This document shows positions 53,363 through 59,457 of a DNA stretch of 59,457 nucleotides, one piece after another. The DNA is taken from assembly GCA_958436175.1 (NCBI GenBank), contig CAUBJF010000014.1:1-59457 (forward strand), in the 5' to 3' direction. Below the pieces are notes generated by a model. The model was not told where the DNA came from. It worked only from the letters and a program-made list of their open reading frames with translations, and did no database searches. The translations under genes were made by a program, and so were the position numbers. The number at the start of each line of letters is the position of its first letter. Position 1 is the stretch's first letter. This DNA is from an uncultured Muribaculaceae bacterium (GTDB lineage Bacteria; Bacteroidota; Bacteroidia; Bacteroidales; Muribaculaceae).

Positions 53363-55336
53363 ATGAGAATCAGGAATTTTATCATATATACCCTCCTTGC
53401 CGCCGTAACGGCAGCCCTGGCTTCATGCCGGGGTCCCAAGCTCTCTGTCGCCGACGAACAGATGGAACGCGGCGAGTACTACGATGCGGCCAAGACCTAC
53501 CGCAAAATCTACAACAAGCTCACCAAGCGCGAAGACCGTCCCCTGCGTGGCGAAGTGGCATTCAAGATGGCCGAATGCCATATGCGGATGAACCAGTTCG
53601 CCCGTGCCGCCGCGGCCTACCAGAACGCACAGCGTTACGGATATGCCGACTCGACCGTATTCCTGTCGCTGGCACGCATGCAGCATGCCCAAGGCCAGTA
53701 TGCACAGGCGGTCAAGAACTACGAAGATTACCTCACCTGGCATCCCGGAGACAAACTCGCACAGAACGCCCTTGCCGGAGCGCGTATGGCGGCCGAAAAG
53801 AAAGGCGCGACACGCTACATTGTCAAAAACGCCAAACTATTCAACTCGCGACGCTCCGACTACTCGCCCATGTTCCTGGACCGCTCGCTCGACCAGATAT
53901 ATTTCACCACCACTAACGAAAAGGTGACCGGCGACCGCCGCAGCGAGATAACAGGCATGAAAAAAGGCGACATATGGTTCTCTGCCAAGAACGAACGCGG
54001 CGAATGGAAACGTCCCGAGCCCGTCGAAGGAGAGCTTAACACCGAGGTCGACGAAGGCACACCGGCCTTCACGCCCGACGGCCAGACCATGTACCTGAGC
54101 AAGGCTCGTCGCGAACCGAACGCACATACTTCGGTCGAGATCTATACTTCGCAGCGTTCCGACGCTTCGTGGAGTGCTCCCGTGAAGTATGAGATAACGG
54201 CCGACACCCTGTCGAGCTACGCCCATCCCGCAGTGTCGCCCGACGGACGCTGGCTTTATTTCAGCAGCGACATGCCCGGAGGACAGGGAGGACGCGACAT
54301 ATGGCGCGTGAACCTCCTCGACCGTCAGGGCTCTCTCGAGAACCTCGGCGAGTGGATCAATACTCCCGGCGACGAGATGTTTCCCACATTCCGCTCCGAC
54401 TCTGTGCTCTATTTCTCGTCGAACGGCCATCCCGGCTACGGAGGCCTCGATATCTTCAAGGCCGAGATGACAAAATCCGGCGGATGGAACGTCACCAACA
54501 TGGGGACACCTGTCAACTCGGCATCCGACGATTTCGGCATGACTTTCGGCGAGGGAGAATCGGGCTTCTTCAGCTCGAACCGCAACGATCCACGCGGATA
54601 TGACCACATCTACTCCTTCGAGCTGCCTGAGCTCAAAATCCTCATATCGGGCTGGGTGCTCGACCGCGACGAAGAACCGGTGCCGAACGCCGTGATACGC
54701 ATCGTAGGCAACGACGGAAGCAACCAGAAACAGATTGCACGCGACGACGGCTCCTTCTCTTTCCCCCTCGACCGAGGCGTGAGCTACGTAATGCTCGCCG
54801 GTGCCAAGGGTTACCTCAACTCGAAACAGGAATTCACCAGCGACACAGCCGAAGAAGATGCCGAGTACAGCGTCGACTTCATACTTGCGTCCATTACCAA
54901 GCCCGTAGTGATCGACAATATATTCTACGACTTCGACAAGGCCACGCTGCGTCCCGAATCTAAGACGGCACTCGACGAAATGGCTCAGGTGCTCCGCGAT
55001 AACCCCAACGTCACCATCGAGATGGCCTCGCACACCGACCGCAAAGGCACCGACGAATACAATATCAACCTCTCGTCGCGTCGCGCCAAGTCGGTGATCG
55101 ACTATCTCATATCCGTCGGCATCTCGCCCGACCGTCTCCAGAGCCAGGGCTACGGCGAATCACGTCCCAAGACCATTACCAAGAAGCTGGCACGCGAATA
55201 TCCCCAGTTCCAGGAAGGACAGGTACTTACCGAGGATTTCATTCTCACTCTCGACGAGGCCGACCAGGAAATCGCCGACCAGATAAACCGCCGCACCGAG
55301 TTCCTGGTACTTTCTATCGACTATCAAATGTTCTAA
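53363..55336 (+). CDS. PorE-like OmpA family lipoprotein (T9SS-associated)
   Basis: The 657-residue lipoprotein (C22 in LASC) has the PorE order: TPR-like helices (about 30-150), PD40/WD40-like beta-propeller blades (about 170-420, for example DEGTPAFTPDGQTMYLSKA and GGQGGRDIWRVNL), a carboxypeptidase-regulatory-like domain (about 425-505), and a C-terminal OmpA domain (about 520-640; FDKATLRPESKTALDEMA, HTDRKGTDEYN, LSSRRAKSVIDYL) that binds peptidoglycan. In Porphyromonas gingivalis PorE is part of the T9SS periplasmic complex. The T9SS-like cargo in this window fits. It is the first gene of an operon with GSCFA and murF-alr. Confidence 0.86.
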   Translation: MRIRNFIIYTLLAAVTAALASCRGPKLSVADEQMERGEYYDAAKTYRKIYNKLTKREDRPLRGEVAFKMAECHMRMNQFARAAAAYQNAQRYGYADSTVFLSLARMQHAQGQYAQAVKNYEDYLTWHPGDKLAQNALAGARMAAEKKGATRYIVKNAKLFNSRRSDYSPMFLDRSLDQIYFTTTNEKVTGDRRSEITGMKKGDIWFSAKNERGEWKRPEPVEGELNTEVDEGTPAFTPDGQTMYLSKARREPNAHTSVEIYTSQRSDASWSAPVKYEITADTLSSYAHPAVSPDGRWLYFSSDMPGGQGGRDIWRVNLLDRQGSLENLGEWINTPGDEMFPTFRSDSVLYFSSNGHPGYGGLDIFKAEMTKSGGWNVTNMGTPVNSASDDFGMTFGEGESGFFSSNRNDPRGYDHIYSFELPELKILISGWVLDRDEEPVPNAVIRIVGNDGSNQKQIARDDGSFSFPLDRGVSYVMLAGAKGYLNSKQEFTSDTAEEDAEYSVDFILASITKPVVIDNIFYDFDKATLRPESKTALDEMAQVLRDNPNVTIEMASHTDRKGTDEYNINLSSRRAKSVIDYLISVGISPDRLQSQGYGESRPKTITKKLAREYPQFQEGQVLTEDFILTLDEADQEIADQINRRTEFLVLSIDYQMF

Positions 55337-55342
55337 AAACCA

Positions 55343-56203
55343 ATGCGTTTCCGTACGGAAATAGAACGCGTCCGACCCCTCGGACTTATGGACCACGGCA
55401 CTCCGATAGTGCTCCTGGGCTCCTGTTTTACCGATGAGATAGGCCAGCGACTCGAAAACGACGGCTTCGACATAGTGCGCAACCCATTCGGGCCGCTCTA
55501 CAACCCTATGTCGATATGCCGCTGTCTGGGACGCGCCCTGAAGAGACATAATTACGATGCCGACGACCTCACCACGGGTCCTCGCGGCTTCCACTGCCTC
55601 GACTATGCCACACGCTTCAGCGACCCCGATGCCGACGGGCTCGTGGAGCTGCTAAACGGAACTCTCGGCAGTCTGAGCGATGCCCTCGACCGCAAGCCTG
55701 TCGTCATCCTGACGCTCGGCTCGGCCTTCATCTACCGCTATGCCCGTACAGGCGAGGTGGTAGGAAACTGCCATAAGTTCCCGGCTTCGGAATTCGACCG
55801 TTCGCTGGCCTCCCCCGACGAGATAGTGGCAGTCCTTGCCGAAGCGATGGAACTGCTGAAAGGCAAAGGAATAGGACATGTCATACTCACAGTCAGCCCC
55901 ATACGTCATCTTGCCGACGGACTTCACGGCAATACGCTGAGCAAGAGCACGCTGATGCTCGCTGTCGACCGTATCACCGCAATGTTCCCAGAGATGACCG
56001 AGTACTTCCCATCCTATGAAATCATGCTCGACGACCTTCGCGACTACCGTTTCTATGCCTCCGACATGAAGCATCCCTCGGAAGTCGCCGTCGATTATAT
56101 CTATGAACGCTTCTCCGAAACATATTTCGGACCGGCTACCAAGCGGGCTGCCGCCGACGCCAAGAGCCGTCGGCTTGCAGCTCTCCATCGACCCATCCTA
56201 TGA
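55343..56203 (+). CDS. GSCFA domain protein
   Basis: The 286-residue protein matches the GSCFA family by its name motif LLGSCFTDEIGQRL (S27, C28) and VRNPFGPLYNPMSI, then VILTLGSAFIYR and HVILTVSPIRHLADG, and the DDLRDYRFYASDMKHPSEVA end. The layout resembles SGNH/GDSL-type hydrolases (Ser near the N-terminus, and an Asp and His near the C-terminus in DMKHPS), so an esterase acting on a glycan or lipid is plausible. It follows the PorE gene after 6 bases and overlaps the murF-alr start by four bases (ATGA). Confidence 0.87.
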   Translation: MRFRTEIERVRPLGLMDHGTPIVLLGSCFTDEIGQRLENDGFDIVRNPFGPLYNPMSICRCLGRALKRHNYDADDLTTGPRGFHCLDYATRFSDPDADGLVELLNGTLGSLSDALDRKPVVILTLGSAFIYRYARTGEVVGNCHKFPASEFDRSLASPDEIVAVLAEAMELLKGKGIGHVILTVSPIRHLADGLHGNTLSKSTLMLAVDRITAMFPEMTEYFPSYEIMLDDLRDYRFYASDMKHPSEVAVDYIYERFSETYFGPATKRAAADAKSRRLAALHRPIL

Positions 56204-58533
56204 ACGCAATAATTCTACCCGACAACATCGAATATCTCTGTACCGACAGCCGCTCGGTGTCAGAACCTTCCGCTACGGTATTCGCAGCCATCCGCACGGA
56301 TGTAAACGACGGACACCGATACATCCCCGAACTCTATCAACGCGGCGTACGCCACTTCATCGTCGACCGTATGGAAGACGAATACAGCCACTATGACGCA
56401 TCTTTCTATCAGGTCGACTCAGTCGAGAATGCGATAATGCGGCTCGCGGCTTCGCGTTTCCCGGCCGGTGCACGGCGCATACTCATCACCGGCAGCCATG
56501 GCAAGACATCCATGAAGGAACTGCTTTACCGCAGCCTGCTCCCGATGGAGGAAGTCGTACGCAGCCCACGCAGCTGGAATTCGAGTCTCGGTTTCTGTCT
56601 ATCGGTCTTCGAAATGGGTTCATGTCCCGAGCCAAGGGTAGCCATAGCCGAAGTCGGTATCGACGGCCCCGGCCAGGCAGAAGCCATTTCGCCATTGACA
56701 CGGCTCTTCGACGACATAGGCATCATAAGCTCCATCTCTGAGGAGCATGACGATGCCTTCGCCTCGCACCGCGATAAGATTCTCGAAAAGCTCAATCTTC
56801 TCAAATACTGCCGCGCTGTCATATACGATGCTTCCGACAGCGAACTGTGCGAGCAGATCAGGGATTTCCCCTTCTCTCACAAAGACGTACGCCTCGTCCC
56901 CGTGGCTTCCGGCAATCGCCTGACCGGCATTGCAGCCAAAGCCCTCGAAGCCCTCGGGCACGATGCCGACGCGCTTCATCCGGAAACCCTTACACCCGTC
57001 AGCACACGTCGCGACATACGCAACAGCTCCAACGAGAACATCATCATCCGCGACAACTTCACCAACGACCTGCGCTCCCTGCGCGATGCCCTCGACTTCA
57101 TGCGCCGCCAGTCGACCCCGACAAAAGACAGTATCCTCATTGTCGGAGACTTGCTCCACAGGCATGATTCGGGGCGCTCTTACGGCGAAGCCCTGCGCCT
57201 GAGCCGTCTCTACGGTATCGGGAAGGTGATAGCCGTAGGAAAGGATTGGGCCGAATATCTCGAAAAGAGCGGAAACAGGGGCTCAATACAATGTTTCAGA
57301 TCCGCCGACGATTTCACCGACAAGCTCGGGGTCGACAGCTTCGGCAACACCCAGATACTCGTTTTCGGCAGCAATGCCGACGGCTTCGACAAAATCACAA
57401 GCTCGCTGCAGAGCGCGTCGCACGACACCACCCTCGATATCGACCTCGATGCCCTGGTTCACAATTACAACTACTATCGTCACCTGCTACCCTCGGGCAC
57501 AGGCATGGTGGCCATGGTCAAAGCATCGGCCTACGGCCTCGGCGCTGTCGAAATAGGCAAGACATTGCAGGCACAGGGCGCGGCGGCTCTCGCCGTGGCG
57601 GTCATCGACGAAGGCATAGCCCTCCGACAGGCCGGTATCACGATGCCCGTCATCGTCCTCAACCCCGTGACCGACCGCTATCCGTCGCTCTTCGACCATA
57701 ATCTCGAACCGGCCGTGTTCTCATTCGTCGAACTCGACAGACTGATCGAAGAGGCACGCAAATACGGAACCGCTAACTACCCTGTACACATCAAATTCGA
57801 TACGGGCATGCACCGCGTGGGATTCCTCGAAGATGATATCGAAGGCATAGCCCGCGGGCTGAAAGAAAAGGGTGGCGCCAGCATCCGCGTAGCCTCGGTC
57901 TTCTCGCACCTCGCCACTGCCGACTGCCTCGACCTCGACGAGTACACACAAGGACAGATCGACACATTCTACCGCATGAGCGGCAGAATGCATGCAGCCT
58001 TGGGCTACGATGTCAAGCGCCATATTCTCAACACGGCAGGCATGATGCGTTTTGCCGACTGCGGCCCCTACGAGATGGCACGTCTCGGAATCGGACTCTA
58101 CGGCATATCACCCCTACCCCCCGAAATCCGGACCGACCTGCAGACCGTGGCCGCCTTCCGCTCGCATATCATATCGCTCAAGCACTGGCCTGCCGGTACT
58201 CCTATCGGATACGGATGCAAGGGACGCACCGGCCGCGACAGCGTAATCGCCACAGTACCTGTCGGATACGCCGACGGTGTCAACCGCCGTCTCGGTAACG
58301 GCAAGGCATCGTTCATCGTCCGTGGTGTCGCCTGCCCTACGATAGGCAATATCTGCATGGACCTCTGCATGGTCGATGTCACCGATGCTGTCGGGGCTGC
58401 GGTCGGCGATAAGGTCGAGATTTTCGGCCCGCAGATGCCTATACAGACAATAGCTGAGACCCTCGGCACGATACCTTACGAAATCCTCACGTCGGTATCT
58501 CCTCGTGTACGACGTGCATACTTCAGAAAATAA
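56200..58533 (+). CDS. MurF-alanine racemase fusion
   Basis: The 777-residue fusion joins a MurF-like ligase (adds D-Ala-D-Ala to the muramoyl tripeptide) to a PLP alanine racemase, a Bacteroidota arrangement. MurF half: TDSRSVSEPSATVFAA, P-loop GSHGKTS (98-104), RSPRSWNSSLG, EVGIDGPG, and IIRDNFTNDLRSLRDAL. From about residue 410 the racemase has PLP lysine K441 (VKASAYGLG), a catalytic-tyrosine segment GYGCKGRT and VPVGYADGVNRRLGNG. It is shorter than the roughly 830 residues I recall for Bacteroides: the N-terminus is about 20 residues short and the MurF central domain near residue 240 looks deleted. Confidence 0.9.
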   Translation: MNAIILPDNIEYLCTDSRSVSEPSATVFAAIRTDVNDGHRYIPELYQRGVRHFIVDRMEDEYSHYDASFYQVDSVENAIMRLAASRFPAGARRILITGSHGKTSMKELLYRSLLPMEEVVRSPRSWNSSLGFCLSVFEMGSCPEPRVAIAEVGIDGPGQAEAISPLTRLFDDIGIISSISEEHDDAFASHRDKILEKLNLLKYCRAVIYDASDSELCEQIRDFPFSHKDVRLVPVASGNRLTGIAAKALEALGHDADALHPETLTPVSTRRDIRNSSNENIIIRDNFTNDLRSLRDALDFMRRQSTPTKDSILIVGDLLHRHDSGRSYGEALRLSRLYGIGKVIAVGKDWAEYLEKSGNRGSIQCFRSADDFTDKLGVDSFGNTQILVFGSNADGFDKITSSLQSASHDTTLDIDLDALVHNYNYYRHLLPSGTGMVAMVKASAYGLGAVEIGKTLQAQGAAALAVAVIDEGIALRQAGITMPVIVLNPVTDRYPSLFDHNLEPAVFSFVELDRLIEEARKYGTANYPVHIKFDTGMHRVGFLEDDIEGIARGLKEKGGASIRVASVFSHLATADCLDLDEYTQGQIDTFYRMSGRMHAALGYDVKRHILNTAGMMRFADCGPYEMARLGIGLYGISPLPPEIRTDLQTVAAFRSHIISLKHWPAGTPIGYGCKGRTGRDSVIATVPVGYADGVNRRLGNGKASFIVRGVACPTIGNICMDLCMVDVTDAVGAAVGDKVEIFGPQMPIQTIAETLGTIPYEILTSVSPRVRRAYFRK

Positions 58534-58551
58534 CCCGTAAAAATCATAGAT

Positions 58552-59037
58552 ATGAAACTATTCAAGACTCTCCTGCCTGTGGCTGTCCTCGCCCTGGCTG
58601 CCGCTACAATCTCTTGCTCCAAGAAACCGGCCGAAACCGAGGCCGCAGAAATTCCTGCGCCCTATACCGTCGACTCCCTGATGAGCTGCGCACCGAACCT
58701 TGTAGGCGACACAGTGACTGTCGAAGGCCTGTGCGCGCATCTCTGCAAGCACGGAGGCACGAAGGCATTCCTCGCAGGATCCGACTCGACCACGATCCTC
58801 CTCTGCCAGGCGACAGCCTCCATGGGCGGTGCTTTCTCCCCCGACTGCCCCGGCAAGGACCTCACCATCACCGGTGTCGTATGTGAATTCCGTCCCGTCG
58901 AGGAGGACAGCACAGCCGTGGCAGGGCATCATGCCGGCAACGATTCCACAGCTCACGAAGCCTGCGAGACAGGCCGGAAGGCAGCCAAGGCAGTCTACTA
59001 CCTCGAAGCCCTCTCCTACGCCGTACCCGTGGAATGA
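58552..59037 (+). CDS. Cysteine- and histidine-rich lipoprotein
   Basis: The 161-residue protein is a lipoprotein (C22 in ATISC). The mature part has an OB-fold-like strand pattern (TVTVEGLC, KAFLAG, TTILLC, DLTITGVVCEF) and a cluster C61-A-H-L-C-K-H67-G-G that could bind a metal or heme. Further Cys at 46, 85, 99, 111 and 138, and His at 126, 127 and 135, reinforce this. Similar short lipoproteins occur in Bacteroidota without a known role. It follows murF-alr by 18 bases and is probably the last gene of the operon. Confidence 0.76.
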   Translation: MKLFKTLLPVAVLALAAATISCSKKPAETEAAEIPAPYTVDSLMSCAPNLVGDTVTVEGLCAHLCKHGGTKAFLAGSDSTTILLCQATASMGGAFSPDCPGKDLTITGVVCEFRPVEEDSTAVAGHHAGNDSTAHEACETGRKAAKAVYYLEALSYAVPVE

Positions 59038-59069
59038 CAATGCGGAATTGAAATTCCGCCACACCCAAC

Positions 59070-59113
59070 AAAAACGCGCCATGTCCGGTTGCATAAAATG
59101 CCGGATGTGGCGC
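59070..59113 (-). terminator. Terminator of the right-edge regulator gene
   Basis: GCGCCATGTCCGG (59076-59088) pairs with CCGGATGTGGCGC (59101-59113), with two wobble or mismatch positions. On the minus strand the stem is followed by GTTTTTG, so it ends transcripts from the gene at the right edge. Confidence 0.75.
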
Positions 59114-59122
59114 GGCGCTTTG

Positions 59123-59457
59123 TCAGAGGTATGCCAGGAGCTCGTCGCGGCGGGGGAATGAGGAGGAGGCGATGCGCTCGCGCAGGCGTTTGCGGCGCGT
59201 GTAGAAGGTCGACTGATTGAGGCCGAGAGCCGCCATGACCCCTTGCGTGGACATTCCCAAGGCAAGGAGCATGAGCATGTGGTAGTCCCTGTCCTTGATT
59301 TCTCCATCGGCAAAGGCCGTGCGCGTATCGGCGATAAGGCCGCCGCTGCGGCTGTCGATATAATCCTCCACAGGCTTCATGAATTCCGGACTCTCTATGC
59401 GTCCGACGATATCGTCGATTCGTTTCTGACGCATGGACTGTGAAGAGGTGTCCGCGA
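59123..59457 (-). CDS. C-terminal part of a helix-turn-helix regulator, cut by the right edge
   Basis: The frame is open to the window edge and its start lies outside. The visible 111 residues end in a helix-turn-helix: DYHMLMLLALGMSTQGVMAA, then LNQSTFYTRRKRLRERI, with AALGLNQSTFYTRRKRL as the recognition part. This resembles the LuxR-type C-terminal domain of TPR- or membrane-linked Bacteroidota regulators. An ATG at 59432-59434 could start a short protein of 103 residues, but the open frame upstream argues for a longer one. Its targets are unknown. Confidence 0.7.
   Translation of the reverse strand, partial: ADTSSQSMRQKRIDDIVGRIESPEFMKPVEDYIDSRSGGLIADTRTAFADGEIKDRDYHMLMLLALGMSTQGVMAALGLNQSTFYTRRKRLRERIASSSFPRRDELLAYL

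Noticed and set aside
1..59457. tRNA, rRNA, CRISPR arrays, insertion sequences, prophage genes
   Set aside because: No cloverleaf-like stretch with a matching anticodon, no repeat-spacer pattern, no transposase or integrase motif and no phage structural protein were seen. Reading by eye cannot exclude a tRNA.

Overview
The window is chromosomal DNA from a member of the Bacteroidota, most likely a Bacteroidales gut commensal. The evidence is a SusC/SusD pair, many -7 boxes of the TAnnTTTG type instead of E. coli-like promoters, proteins with type IX secretion (T9SS)-like C-terminal tails, a PorE-like OmpA lipoprotein, a MurF-alanine racemase fusion, DUF4831, DUF5107 and PCMD proteins, and A-rich upstream regions in place of strong Shine-Dalgarno sites. 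The fairly GC-rich, GAC/GCC-rich codon use suggests a Muribaculaceae-like lineage rather than Bacteroides, but that is inference. I see no rRNA, tRNA, CRISPR array, insertion sequence or prophage. Both edges cut genes.

Layout. 1-37: start of a leftward gene. 260-7669: leftward sugar operon (MFS sugar porter, DUF5107-TPR protein, secreted GH2 glycosidase), with a divergent AraC regulator at 7824-8711 and a likely AraC operator between them. 8869-15826: rightward housekeeping genes dnaE, trxA, nnr and a DUF4831 gene. 15827-19035: leftward small TPR gene, T9SS-type endonuclease I and alanine dehydrogenase. 19281-23510: rightward cell-envelope operon (two tandem paralogous beta-barrels, a PCMD lipoprotein, a porin). 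23665-24957: enolase with a textbook terminator. 25115-33959: leftward S8 protease and a SusC-SusD-lipoprotein operon, with a divergent related lipoprotein at 34313-35554. 35530-37856: ndh coupled to an acetyltransferase gene. 38230-42609: carAB, divergent from aspA (42731-44164). 44220-48103: leftward surface-polysaccharide genes (ATP-grasp TupA-like, two GT4) preceded by an OmpH/Skp-like lipoprotein and a small conserved membrane protein. 48260-50553: pepD and a muramidase-like gene. 50558-51645: DUF59 gene translationally coupled to lpxH. 51767-53255: beta-barrel protein and nagB. 53363-59037: porE-like, GSCFA, murF-alr and a Cys-rich lipoprotein. 59123 to the right edge: C-terminus of a HTH regulator.

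How the parts fit. The sugar operon would hydrolyse an oligosaccharide in the periplasm (GH2), import the product (MFS) and act on it in the cytoplasm (DUF5107), under AraC control. The SusCD locus has no carbohydrate-active enzyme but lies next to a secreted subtilase, so peptide import is a fair alternative to glycan import. PorE, the nuclease and the protease together point to a working T9SS. The most interesting points are the uncharacterised DUF5107 sugar locus with its operator, the repeat module shared by two divergent lipoproteins, a terminator-promoter-hairpin arrangement between carB and ndh, the lost glycine-rich motif in the Nnr epimerase half, and an apparently shortened MurF half in the MurF-Alr fusion.
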